Assembly (NCBI GenBank): GCA_019424865.1
Contig: JAHYYS010000043.1
Coordinates: forward strand, 1-22,711
Length of the DNA stretch: 22,711 bases
Direction: 5' to 3'
Source: a bacterium
GTDB lineage: Bacteria; Bacillota; Clostridia; Oscillospirales; Oscillospiraceae
The notes beneath the pieces were generated by a model. It had not been told where the DNA came from and did no database searches. It worked only from the letters and a program-made list of their open reading frames with translations. This document shows positions 14,373 to 22,408 of the stretch, in pieces (position 1 is the first letter of the stretch; each line of letters begins with the position of its first letter). Position numbers and translations under genes: made by a program.

Positions 14373-15383
14373 ATGAAAGAACTGAATTCGTATCACAATA
14401 TCTGGGTATACCTTGAAACAAAGCAGGGCGCTTTGTCGAATGTGGGGCTGGAGCTGCTCACCCCGGGGCGCATGCTGGCCGACGCCACGGGAGAAAAACT
14501 GGTGGGCATCCTCATCGGAGACGGCGTCAGCAGGCTGGCGCAAGAGGTCATTTCCCACGGCGCGGACAGCGTGATTGTGGTGGACGCCCCGGAATTTGCC
14601 TGGCGCGAGACGGAGCGGTATACCTCCGCGCTGGAGGAGCTGGCGGAGAAATACGCCCCCTCCGCCCTCCTGCTCGGGGCCACCAACCACGGGCGTGACA
14701 TCGGCCCCCGGCTCAGCTGCCGGCTGCGCACCGGCCTGACCGCCGACTGCACAGGTATCTCCCTGGACGCTGAGAGCGGAAATGTGGCCTGGACCCGGCC
14801 CGCCTTCGGGGGAAATCTGATGGCCACCATCCTCTGTCCCAACACCAGGCCCCAGATCGGCACCATCCGGCCCGGCGTGTTTCAAAAGCCGGCCGCTGAC
14901 GCCGGCCGCACCGGACAGATCCTCCAGGAACCCCTTGTCCCCGCGCCGGCCAGAACCCACCTGCTGGAAACCATCCCCCTGGACCGCGGCAGCCTTGTGG
15001 ATCTGGAAAACGCAGAGGTTATCGTATCCGGCGGTTTCGGCCTGAAGGCCGCAGAAAATTTCAGCTACATCCGTGCGCTGGCCGCCGAGCTGGGCGGCCA
15101 GGTGGGCTCCTCCCGGGCCGCCGTGGACGCCGGCTGGATCCCACAGGCCCATCAGGTGGGGCAGACCGGAAAAACCGTGGCGCCCAAGATCTATATTGCC
15201 TGCGGTATTTCCGGTGCGGTCCAGCACTTGGCAGGCATGTCTGGTTCTGATACTATTATCGCCATCAACAAAGACCCAAACGCCCCTATTTTTGATGTGG
15301 CGGACTATGGCATTGTGGGCGACCTGTTCCAGGTTATTCCCGCACTGATCCAAGAGATCCGGGCCTTCCGCGCCAGACAGTAA
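14373..15383 (+). CDS. etfA: Electron transfer flavoprotein, alpha subunit
   Basis: The 336-residue large subunit of ETF. The C-terminal FAD domain is complete, with VGSSRAAVDAGWIP, QVGQTGKTVAPKIYIACGIS and a tail with INKDPNAPIFDVADYGIVGD. There is no N-terminal ferredoxin-like extension, so it is the short form. It starts 11 bases after etfB with TGAGGTGG as ribosome binding site, overlapping the etfB stop. EtfBA with an acyl-CoA dehydrogenase in one transcript indicates a dedicated electron shuttle rather than the housekeeping butyrate system. Confidence 0.95.
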   Translation: MKELNSYHNIWVYLETKQGALSNVGLELLTPGRMLADATGEKLVGILIGDGVSRLAQEVISHGADSVIVVDAPEFAWRETERYTSALEELAEKYAPSALLLGATNHGRDIGPRLSCRLRTGLTADCTGISLDAESGNVAWTRPAFGGNLMATILCPNTRPQIGTIRPGVFQKPAADAGRTGQILQEPLVPAPARTHLLETIPLDRGSLVDLENAEVIVSGGFGLKAAENFSYIRALAAELGGQVGSSRAAVDAGWIPQAHQVGQTGKTVAPKIYIACGISGAVQHLAGMSGSDTIIAINKDPNAPIFDVADYGIVGDLFQVIPALIQEIRAFRARQ

Positions 15384-15402
15384 GCCAACCCCCGGCTTCC
15401 CC

Positions 15403-15438
15403 GTGTCCAAAAAACAGGTTCCGGCAGCTTTTGGACAC
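15403..15438. promoter_or_regulatory. Perfect 10-bp inverted repeat upstream of the enoyl-CoA hydratase
   Basis: GTGTCCAAAA (15403-15412) and TTTTGGACAC (15429-15438) are exact complements around a 16-base spacer. No T run follows, so it is more like a protein binding site or mRNA structure than a terminator. A related shorter dyad GTCCA-AAC-TGGAC lies upstream of the symporter gene at 16332-16344. Confidence 0.65.
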
Positions 15439-15501
15439 GACAAGCACTTTCGTCTCCCCGAAAGAATTTTGCATCGTGTGAAAAAAGGAGGAATAGAGAG
15501 T

Positions 15502-16317
15502 ATGGCTGAAGAAAATCCCTTACTTTATGAACAGTTCGGCAAGGTAGTCAAGCTGACCATCAACAGACCCGCAAAGCGCAACGCCATGAACCACGCCGTC
15601 ATGCAGGGGCTGCACGCCGCCTTTGACAAAATTGCGGCGGACGATTCCGTCAGTGTTGTCGTAATTGGCGGTGCCGGGGAGAAGGCGTTCACGGCCGGGT
15701 TTGACCTGAAGGAGACGGCCGGCGCCAATATCACCGACGTGATGGAGCGCAGGGCAGACACCCGCAGCGAAAATGCCCTGTGGCTGAAAATGTGGAATCT
15801 CTACAAACCCATCCTCACCATGATCCATGGCTACACCATCGGCGGCGGCATCACCATCGCCATGCTCAGCGATATGGTGTTTGCCGCCAGCGAGGGGCTC
15901 AAGCTGGGCAACCCGGAGGTCGCCCTTGGCTTCATTTCCAGCTTCCCGGTTTCTCCCTATAAGCTGCCCTTCAATAAAGCCAGAGAGCTTTGCCTGCTGG
16001 GGGACTTCTGGACCGCCCAGGACCTCAAAGACGCCGGCCTGGTCAACAAGATTTTCCCCTATGAGCAGCTGGAAGAGGAGACCATGAAGATTGCCCAGCG
16101 CATTGCGCAGACGCCTCTGTTCAGCCTCTCCATGATGAAGCAGGAAATGAACAAGGTCTATGAAAACATGGGCTTCTATAACACCGTGGACTATGCCGCG
16201 GAAATGTTCAACCTCTGCCGCCAGCACATGAATATGGCGACCTCTTTCTCTTCCGATATCAATGAGAAGGGGCTCAAGCACACCATCGATACCAAGTACA
16301 GCTATCACGAAACCTGA
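15502..16317 (+). CDS. Enoyl-CoA hydratase/isomerase family protein
   Basis: A 271-residue crotonase-fold enzyme. The oxyanion-hole segments are AFTAGFDLKE (about 61-70) and GYTIGGGITIAM (about 110-121), and a glutamate stands in LGNPEVALGF near residue 137. Members hydrate enoyl-CoAs, shift double bonds or, like CaiD, hydrate crotonobetainyl-CoA. ATG 15502 is chosen because AGGAGG lies at 15486-15491; an earlier in-frame start at 15403 would lie inside the inverted repeat. The 118-base gap after etfA contains that repeat, so it may be read from the sigma-54 operon or separately. Substrate unknown. Confidence 0.92.
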   Translation: MAEENPLLYEQFGKVVKLTINRPAKRNAMNHAVMQGLHAAFDKIAADDSVSVVVIGGAGEKAFTAGFDLKETAGANITDVMERRADTRSENALWLKMWNLYKPILTMIHGYTIGGGITIAMLSDMVFAASEGLKLGNPEVALGFISSFPVSPYKLPFNKARELCLLGDFWTAQDLKDAGLVNKIFPYEQLEEETMKIAQRIAQTPLFSLSMMKQEMNKVYENMGFYNTVDYAAEMFNLCRQHMNMATSFSSDINEKGLKHTIDTKYSYHET

Positions 16318-16331
16318 ATGAAATTCCGTTC

Positions 16332-16344
16332 GTCCAAACTGGAC
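16332..16344. repeat. Short dyad GTCCA-AAC-TGGAC upstream of the symporter gene
   Basis: Five-base perfect arms around AAC, 15 bases after the hydratase stop. The TGGACAC half-site is shared with the larger inverted repeat at 15403-15438. Possibly a second site for the same DNA-binding protein; chance is not excluded. Confidence 0.4.
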
Positions 16345-16352
16345 ACAACCGC

Positions 16353-16372
16353 CAGGGGCCGCAATTTGCCCC
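16353..16372 (+). repeat. Small hairpin after the hydratase gene
   Basis: AGGGGC and GCCCCT arms around CGCAATTT form a six-pair hairpin 36 bases past the hydratase stop. It lacks a T run, so it is at best a weak terminator or mRNA 3' end. Confidence 0.4.
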
Positions 16373-16468
16373 TCTGACCGCAGCAAGTCCCCATTCCCCA
16401 ACCCGACGCCGCTTTGACAAACCACTCGAACGTCTGCAATTACAACATTTCTAATTGGGGGGAGAACT

Positions 16469-17872
16469 ATGCCATCAGAAAAATCCATGGTTATCATTCT
16501 TATGCTGGTTTTGTATGCCTTGTTTATGGTGTTCATCACTTGGTACGGCAGAAACAAAGCCAAAACTATGACTGATTTTATGACTGCCGGCAAATCAGGC
16601 AAACTATATTTGATTGCCAGCTCCTATCTGGGTGACCACGTCGGCACCGGCATTGTCATCGGCGGTGCGACCTATGGCGTGACCTACGGCTTGGGCGGCG
16701 GCTGGTATGGCCTTGGAGCCGCATTGTCCTTTATTCTATTCGGCCTGTTTGTAGCTGGCTGGGCCTATGACAACAAATATCTGACCATTCCCACGTATCT
16801 CCGCGCCCGCTACCCCAAAACCGGCCGAATCATGACCGTGATTTGGGCGCTGCTGGGCTCAGCTGTTGGCGTCACCACATTGTGCGGGCAGATCATGGCC
16901 GGCCGCCAGCTGTTCACTTATCTGGGCATTGATCCGCTGCTGGGCTCCATCATCTCGGTCTTGGTTATTTTGCTGTATTGTACCGTCACCGGCATGTGGG
17001 GTGCCATTACCCTTGGCTTCTGGCAGGCTGTTATCATCATTGCCGGCCTCATCATTGCAATGTTCTGCTGCTTCTCCGGCGGCGGCTGGGAAACCGTAGT
17101 GGCAACATTGCCCGCCGACCACTTTGACTGGATCCCCTTTGACGGGGCCACCCTTTTCGCCATGTGTGTCCCCACCGCTATCTATGGTTTGACCTCTGGT
17201 GCTTGTATGCAGCTTACCGCTTCTTCCGACTCCAAAAAGAGCGCCGTGGGCGGTGCCCTTGTGGGCGCAGTCCTGGTGGCAATCGTAACGTTTTTCCCCG
17301 TGCTGCTGGGTATGTACGGCATGGCTGTTTTCCCGGAGGCCGATGCCGGCTCCATCATCTTTACTGTGATTATGGAATCGCTGCCCACATGGATTGCCGG
17401 ACTGATGCTGGCGGCTATCATTGCCGCAGTTATGTCTACCTGTGACACAACCGTGATGACTGTTGTTACCAGCCTGGTATACGATGCTTATGGCAATGTG
17501 GTCGCTCCCGAACTGCACCATACTCCGGACGAAAAGAAAATGAGAAACGCATGCAGCGTTGTCTCCATTCTGATCTTCCTCTTTGCCTTAATCCTCTCCT
17601 TTACCTCCAACGATATTATCAGCGTTCTTTCCAGCGGGTACACCATCTGGGTCGCTGGCGGTATGATTCCGTTCATGGCCGGCCGCCTCTGGAAAGGGAC
17701 CACCAGCTATGGCGCCCTTGCGGCCATGATAGTGGGCTCCCTCTTCGCTTGGGCGGATCTGTTGGGAATTACCAATTTCCCCACTTCCCTGGTCTGTCTG
17801 ATTCCCGCTGCTATCGCGGTGGTGGTAGTCAGCCTCCTGACCAAGGAAAAAGCTGCCCCCAACGCAGAATAA
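16469..17872 (+). CDS. Sodium:solute symporter (SSS) family transporter
   Basis: A 467-residue membrane protein with about 13 hydrophobic segments. It has typical SSS features: a periplasmic N-terminus followed by FMTAGKSGKLYLIASSYLGD and GTGIVIGGATYGVTYGLGGG in the first helices. A later helix reads IAAVMSTCDTTVMTVVTSL, where the Ser/Thr cluster would help bind sodium. It probably imports an organic acid, amine or related solute with Na+. GGGGGGAG at 16457-16464 supports the start. From here on, third codon positions are less GC-rich than in 5114-15400. It is followed by a hairpin and then the alcohol dehydrogenase genes. Confidence 0.9.
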   Translation: MPSEKSMVIILMLVLYALFMVFITWYGRNKAKTMTDFMTAGKSGKLYLIASSYLGDHVGTGIVIGGATYGVTYGLGGGWYGLGAALSFILFGLFVAGWAYDNKYLTIPTYLRARYPKTGRIMTVIWALLGSAVGVTTLCGQIMAGRQLFTYLGIDPLLGSIISVLVILLYCTVTGMWGAITLGFWQAVIIIAGLIIAMFCCFSGGGWETVVATLPADHFDWIPFDGATLFAMCVPTAIYGLTSGACMQLTASSDSKKSAVGGALVGAVLVAIVTFFPVLLGMYGMAVFPEADAGSIIFTVIMESLPTWIAGLMLAAIIAAVMSTCDTTVMTVVTSLVYDAYGNVVAPELHHTPDEKKMRNACSVVSILIFLFALILSFTSNDIISVLSSGYTIWVAGGMIPFMAGRLWKGTTSYGALAAMIVGSLFAWADLLGITNFPTSLVCLIPAAIAVVVVSLLTKEKAAPNAE

Positions 17873-17908
17873 ACTATCATCAGGATTACCTCTCTCTTTC
17901 TTTCCGGC

Positions 17909-17944
17909 AGGCCGGCCCGCCTTGTCAACAAGCCGGGCCGGCCT
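17909..17944 (+). terminator. Hairpin after symporter gene
   Basis: AGGCCGGCCCG (17909-17919) pairs with 17934-17944, and an inner CTTG/CAAG helix extends the stem. The tail (ACTCCTTTCC) is a weak T run, so termination may be partial. Confidence 0.65.
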
Positions 17945-18025
17945 ACTCCTTTCCATTTGTCCGTTTTCTATCTGATGTCCCAGTACATCGCTTATGAATA
18001 AAAAACGAAATGAGGCTTCCATCCA

Positions 18026-19213
18026 ATGAATGATTTCTCACTGGGTAAAATGCCCGAGTTTATATTTGGTCATAAAGCCGAAGAGCGCTGCGCGGAACTT
18101 ATCCAACGCTACGGAGGCACCAGGGTGCTGGTTCATCACTCCGGCGAGCCCTTTGTGCGTCCTCTCATCTCGAAGGTATGCAATATTTTGGAACAGGCGG
18201 GGCTATTTTGCATGGAGCTGGGGGGCGTAGTTCCCAATCCCCGCCTGGAACTGATTTACAAAGGAATCGAACTGTGCCGGGAGCATAATCTCGACTCTGT
18301 TTTGGCCGTAGGCGGCGGCAGTGTAATCGACAGCTCAAAAGGAATCGCTCTGGGTGCCGTCTATGACGGAGATGTATGGGATTTTTATCTTCAGAAGGCA
18401 ATCCCGACCAAGCGTCTGCCGCTGGGTTCTATTTCCACTTTCGCAGGTACTGGCAGCGAGTCCACACGGGCCTCCGTTGTGACCAAGTCAGACGAAAAAC
18501 TAAAACGCTCTGCCGATGACATTGATGTCATCCGGCCGGATTTTGCAATTATGAATCCGGAGCTCACCTTTACAGTCCCGCCATATCAGACCGCCTCCGG
18601 CATTTCCGACATTACTTCTCACCTGCTGGAGAACTATTTCTCCCGCACCAAACATGTGGACTTCTCTGATAATTTGACCTTTGGCGCCCTGAAAACAGTT
18701 TTAAAAAACGGCCCTCTGGTCATGAAAAATCCAACTGACTACGATGCCAGAGCCGAAATTATGATTTCCGCTCCCTTCGCAATTAACGGCATTATCCGTT
18801 TCGGGCGCACTGGAGATTGGTCCTGTCACTTAATTGAGCATGAAATGTCGGCCGAGTGGGACATCGCCCACGGCGCCGGCTTGGCTGTAATCACCCCTGT
18901 TTGGATGCGCTATGTCTATGAAGAAGATGTGACGCTGTTTGCAAAATTGGGCGTCAATGTATTTGGCCTCAGCTATGACTTTGACAATCCAAAAGCCACT
19001 GCGGAAGAAACCATCCTCCGCTTTGAGAACTTCTTCCGCTCCCTCGGCATGCCCTCCCGTATCCGGGAATTTCATGTGGGTGAGGTATGCGATGAGACCT
19101 ATCACAAGATGGCAAAACGAATCCCATATTACCGGGACAATGGCACCCGTATTGGCGTCATCAGGCCTCTGGACGAGCAGGATATTGTAAATATTTATCG
19201 TTTGGCCTATTAA
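18026..19213 (+). CDS. Iron-containing alcohol dehydrogenase (YqhD/BdhA-like), copy 1
   Basis: A 395-residue group III alcohol dehydrogenase that reduces an aldehyde or oxidises an alcohol with NAD(P)H. The nucleotide loop is AVGGGSVIDSSKGIA (95-109). The metal ligands align with YqhD: Asp195 and His199 (GISDITSHLLENYF), His268 (CHLIEHEM) and His282 (DIAHGAGLA). The start is supported only by TGAGG 10 bases upstream. It lies 36 bases before a closely related second copy, with the same spacing of all ligands, so the pair arose by duplication or distinguishes two substrates. Substrate not determined; a hydroxy acid or C4-C5 alcohol fits the CoA-transferase context. Confidence 0.93.
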   Translation: MNDFSLGKMPEFIFGHKAEERCAELIQRYGGTRVLVHHSGEPFVRPLISKVCNILEQAGLFCMELGGVVPNPRLELIYKGIELCREHNLDSVLAVGGGSVIDSSKGIALGAVYDGDVWDFYLQKAIPTKRLPLGSISTFAGTGSESTRASVVTKSDEKLKRSADDIDVIRPDFAIMNPELTFTVPPYQTASGISDITSHLLENYFSRTKHVDFSDNLTFGALKTVLKNGPLVMKNPTDYDARAEIMISAPFAINGIIRFGRTGDWSCHLIEHEMSAEWDIAHGAGLAVITPVWMRYVYEEDVTLFAKLGVNVFGLSYDFDNPKATAEETILRFENFFRSLGMPSRIREFHVGEVCDETYHKMAKRIPYYRDNGTRIGVIRPLDEQDIVNIYRLAY

Positions 19214-19249
19214 ACCTCGGGCCCACTCCAAGAAAGGTACGGTTCAATT

Positions 19250-20431
19250 ATGGTTAACTTTTCTATTAAGAATCAAACTGATCTGATCTTTGGCACAGAC
19301 GCTGAAAACCAAGTGGCGGACCTGATCAAAGAACACGGCGGCACCCGTGTGCTCATCCACCATGTCAGCGAACCGTTTGTTCTGCCCCTGATCGACAAAT
19401 TGACCGCTATCATGCGGGACGCAGGTCTATATGTGGTTGATCTTGGCGGCGTAGTTCCAAATCCCCGCATTGAAAAGGTCAACGAGGGTGTAGCCCTGTG
19501 TAAAAAGGAAAAGCTGGACTTCGTCCTGGCCGTAGGCGGCGGCAGTGTCATTGACAGCGGCAAACTGATTGCGTTGGCCGCGGACTATGACGGAGATGCC
19601 TGGGACTACTGCGTGGGGAAAGCGGTAGACCACAGGCCTCTGCCGCTTGGGGTGGTCTCCACCTTTGCCGGCACTGGCAGTGAAAACACTGCCGGGCTGG
19701 TCATCAACAAAGAATCCATCCAGGCCAAACGCGGTCTGGAGCATGATTGGATCAAGCCCAAGTTTGCCATCTTGGATCCCAAACTGACTATGACCATTCC
19801 TCCCTTTCAAACTGCCTGCGGCATTGCCGATATCACGTCCCACCTGACCGAGGACTATTTCACGCCAAACCCCGACTCCCTGCTGGCCAGAAACCTGCTG
19901 ACAGCGGGCTTGCGTACTGTAATCACCTGCGGTACGGCTGTCATGCAGGATCCCGCCGACTACGAGGCCCGCAGCAATCTGATGTTTTTGGCCCCCATGG
20001 CGATTAACGGCTTCTTGAAGCCCGGACGGTATGGGGATTGGGCCTGTCACGCCATGGAACACAAGATGTCCGGCGACTGGGATATTCCACACGGCGCCGG
20101 CCTGGCGGTGGTAACCCCAGTTTGGATGAGGCATGTCTTCCGAAATTATCTGGACCAATTTGTTAACTATGCGGTGGATGTCTGGGGCATTGAAAACGAC
20201 CCATCCAATCCAGAACAGGTGGCACTCTCCGGTATTGCGGCATTGGAGCATTTCTTCTACGATACGCTCCAGCTGCCCCGAACGCTTTCAGACTTGGGCG
20301 TCAAAAATGTTTCTGAAGAAGAACTGGTTACTGTTGTGAAGAAAAACTTCCAATACGGAAACGACACCATTGGCCGCATGGCTCCGCTCTATTATAATGA
20401 TGTCTATACCATCTTCAAGGAGTGCTTGTAG
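19250..20431 (+). CDS. Iron-containing alcohol dehydrogenase (YqhD/BdhA-like), copy 2
   Basis: The 393-residue partner of the preceding gene, sharing long blocks such as AVGGGSVIDS, STFAGTGSE and HGAGLAV. Metal ligands fall at Asp194, His198, His267 and His281, the same numbers as in E. coli YqhD. The two copies differ clearly outside the core (for example SGKLIALAADYDGDAWDY here), so this is an old duplication with likely divergent specificity rather than a recent copy. AAAGG at 19233-19237 precedes the start. It is followed after 106 bases by the aldehyde dehydrogenase, suggesting alcohol - aldehyde - acid conversion. Confidence 0.93.
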   Translation: MVNFSIKNQTDLIFGTDAENQVADLIKEHGGTRVLIHHVSEPFVLPLIDKLTAIMRDAGLYVVDLGGVVPNPRIEKVNEGVALCKKEKLDFVLAVGGGSVIDSGKLIALAADYDGDAWDYCVGKAVDHRPLPLGVVSTFAGTGSENTAGLVINKESIQAKRGLEHDWIKPKFAILDPKLTMTIPPFQTACGIADITSHLTEDYFTPNPDSLLARNLLTAGLRTVITCGTAVMQDPADYEARSNLMFLAPMAINGFLKPGRYGDWACHAMEHKMSGDWDIPHGAGLAVVTPVWMRHVFRNYLDQFVNYAVDVWGIENDPSNPEQVALSGIAALEHFFYDTLQLPRTLSDLGVKNVSEEELVTVVKKNFQYGNDTIGRMAPLYYNDVYTIFKECL

Positions 20432-20478
20432 CCTCTCTTTGGGGGCTGCCCGAATTTATCTAAATTTTTTCTCCGGCA

Positions 20479-20493
20479 CCTTAAATTTTAAGG
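20479..20493. promoter_or_regulatory. Palindrome upstream of the aldehyde dehydrogenase
   Basis: CCTTAAA-T-TTTAAGG is a perfect 7-bp dyad around one base, 44 bases before the aldehyde dehydrogenase start. It could be an operator; it is AT-rich and short, so chance is possible. Confidence 0.35.
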
Positions 20494-20537
20494 GATACAC
20501 GAAAATCACCGCGCTGCAAATTTAGGAGGTCAAACTG

Positions 20538-21980
20538 ATGAATACCAAACTATACATTGGCGGTCAGCTTGTAGAAGGCGAGGGCTCCGTTCTGGACGTA
20601 GAAAACCCTGCTGACGGAACTATTATCCAGAGCTTCCGAGGCGCCAGCGCCGCCCAGGCCGAGGAGGCCTTAAAAGCTGCAAAGCTCGCTTTTTCCACCT
20701 GGTCCCGAACTTCTGTGGACGAGCGGATTGCATGGATGCAAAAATTTCAGGCTGAACTTTATAAGGACCAGGATTTGCTGGTGGAGCTGGACTCCATGGA
20801 GTCCGGAAAACCCTACAAAAGCGCAGTGGGCGATTTTATGGCCGGAGCAGGCCTGCTGACTTTCTACGGAGATGAGGCGCGCCGCGTTTTCGGTACCAGT
20901 ATCCCGGATAAGGGCGCCAGAGACCACGGCGTATACCATGTTGTGGAGCACCGCCCGCGCGGCGTTGTGGTAGGCCATCTCGCCTGGAACTACCCACTGG
21001 CGAATATGGGGCTGAAAATGGGGCCCGCACTGGCCTCCGGCTGTACGATTGTACTGAAGCCTTCCAGTCAAACCTGTCTGGCCTCGCTTCACTACGGTGA
21101 GATTGCCAAGCGGATCGGTCTGCCGGACGGCGTGCTCAATATTGTTGTCGGAAAGGCCAGTGAAGTGGGCCGGGCTCTGAACCAGAGCAAAATTCCCAGC
21201 ATGATCACGCTGATTGGTTCCAGCGACACTGGTGTACAGGTCATGAAAGAGGGCTCCACTTCCATCAAAAATTATTCCCTGGAACTGGGCGGAAATGCCC
21301 CGGTTATTATCATGCACGACTGTGCTGACGAGCTGGACGCCATTGCACAGAATGTTGTTGCCACCAAAGTTTCCAACTCCGGCCAGGACTGTACAGACTA
21401 CAACCGTATCTATGTGCACGAAAGCTTGTACGAACGCTTCTGCAAGCTGGTGGAAGAGAAAATGGACTGTGTCACTGTTGGTAAATGGAAAGACGAGGGT
21501 GACATTGTAATGGGTCCTATGATCAACCGGCAGGCAAGGGATCGCATTCTTGCGCTGATCCAAGAAGCTGTTTCAGGCGGCGCAAAACTGGTGAAGGGCG
21601 GAAAGATTCCGGCTGGTATGGAAAAGGGGCATTTTGTGACGCCTGCGCTGCTGATCGATGTAAAGGATTCCATGCGGGTCTGCAAGGAGGAGATTTTTGG
21701 CCCGATCATTGCAGTTCAGCCATACAGTGATTTTGATCGCGTGCTTCAGCAGGCTATTGACACAGATATGGGCCTGGCCTCTTATTTATGGGGACACGAT
21801 GCCCGGGCCATTGCAAAGGCCTTTGAGACTTTTGAGTCGGGCGATGTATTTATCAACGGCGCCTCCGGCAATGTGTATACGCCCCACGTCGGAATTAAGC
21901 AGTCCGGCCTTGGCTGTGATCAATCTAAGTGGTCTTTGAGTGAGTATTATACCTTGAAACGCATCTCCATTAAGCCATAG
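20538..21980 (+). CDS. NAD(P)-dependent aldehyde dehydrogenase
   Basis: A 480-residue aldehyde dehydrogenase superfamily enzyme that oxidises an aldehyde to the free acid. Catalytic residues are present: Asn151 (AWNYPL), Lys174 (VLKPSS), Glu249 (LELGGNAP) and nucleophile Cys285 (SNSGQDCTDYNR). The C-terminal block with EEIFGPIIAV and FINGASGN is complete. The usual Pro before WN is Ala149. The family includes succinate-semialdehyde, lactaldehyde and phosphonoacetaldehyde dehydrogenases, and I cannot choose among them. AGGAGG at 20524-20529 gives a well-placed start. It is the last gene of the locus, closed by the hairpin at 22063-22097. Confidence 0.94.
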   Translation: MNTKLYIGGQLVEGEGSVLDVENPADGTIIQSFRGASAAQAEEALKAAKLAFSTWSRTSVDERIAWMQKFQAELYKDQDLLVELDSMESGKPYKSAVGDFMAGAGLLTFYGDEARRVFGTSIPDKGARDHGVYHVVEHRPRGVVVGHLAWNYPLANMGLKMGPALASGCTIVLKPSSQTCLASLHYGEIAKRIGLPDGVLNIVVGKASEVGRALNQSKIPSMITLIGSSDTGVQVMKEGSTSIKNYSLELGGNAPVIIMHDCADELDAIAQNVVATKVSNSGQDCTDYNRIYVHESLYERFCKLVEEKMDCVTVGKWKDEGDIVMGPMINRQARDRILALIQEAVSGGAKLVKGGKIPAGMEKGHFVTPALLIDVKDSMRVCKEEIFGPIIAVQPYSDFDRVLQQAIDTDMGLASYLWGHDARAIAKAFETFESGDVFINGASGNVYTPHVGIKQSGLGCDQSKWSLSEYYTLKRISIKP

Positions 21981-22007
21981 CTGTCAAATATGCTGCAACT
22001 TGCCGCA

Positions 22008-22040
22008 GGCAGGCCATTTATTCTGCTATCTGGTCTGCCT
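22008..22040 (+). repeat. Hairpin downstream of the aldehyde dehydrogenase
   Basis: AGGCAGGCCA and TGGTCTGCCT pair at nine of ten positions around a 13-base loop, shortly after the aldehyde dehydrogenase stop. No T run follows. Confidence 0.4.
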
Positions 22041-22062
22041 CTGGAACAGCCATAAGCAAAGT

Positions 22063-22100
22063 AAGAAGCTGTCTTCTGTCTTCGAAGGCAGCTTCTTGCT
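22063..22100 (+). terminator. Terminator-like hairpin after the aldehyde dehydrogenase
   Basis: A 14-bp stem with one G:T pair (22063-22076 with 22084-22097) and a 7-nt loop, ending in CTTCTTGCT. It is the likely end of the catabolic transcripts. Confidence 0.75.
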
Positions 22101-22162
22101 CGTACACAGCGGACAACCAAGGACTCAATCCCCCAAAGTCCGATTTGCCTGCAGGGGCAGTA

Positions 22163-22181
22163 CGCCAACTGCGGCCCCAGC
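22163..22181. repeat. 19-bp repeat, copy A
   Basis: CGCCAACTGCGGCCCCAGC at 22163-22181 recurs at 22508-22526 with two substitutions. Each copy is preceded by a small G/C hairpin (TGCC-TGCA-GGGGCA here, GCCGCCC-GCA-GGGCGGC at copy B). It looks like a small dispersed structured element. Confidence 0.55.
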
Positions 22182-22408
22182 AAAGCGGGCTTGCTACCTC
22201 ATGGCATATATTTGTAAAAAGGGCGCAGGTAATTGAAAGAGAAAAACCGGGCCTTCTGGATCGCGTGCCGAGTGGCATATAAATTTCCGTCCACAGACCG
22301 GGAATTGCGCAGGAATGCTCCTTTGAAAGTACACAAGCGCACTTTTTACAATATAGGGGGGATGCGCAAAAAGTTGTCCATCTCCGTACAATTATCTCAG
22401 AACAATTT

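Noticed and set aside
15429..15445. TTTTGGACACGACAAGC upstream of the hydratase as a sigma-54 promoter
   Set aside because: GG and GC are nine bases apart instead of ten, a spacing that normally abolishes sigma-54 recognition; it is the arm of a perfect inverted repeat.
10881..16317. Naming the CoA-transferase, dehydrogenase and hydratase caiB, caiA and caiD
   Set aside because: Family and size agree, but no BCCT-type CaiT or CaiC is present and no substrate-specific residues could be checked; lactone/hydroxy-acid pathways fit equally well.
16355..16372. Possible -24/-12 promoter before the symporter gene (GG-N10-GC, TTTGCC)
   Set aside because: Only the GG/GC dinucleotides fit, the -24 box lacks TGGCAC, and the bases are explained by the AGGGGC/GCCCCT hairpin.
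16414..16442. TTGACA box as sigma-A promoter of the symporter
   Set aside because: The -35 box is perfect, but no acceptable -10 box is found at 16-18 bp spacing (CAATTA at best).
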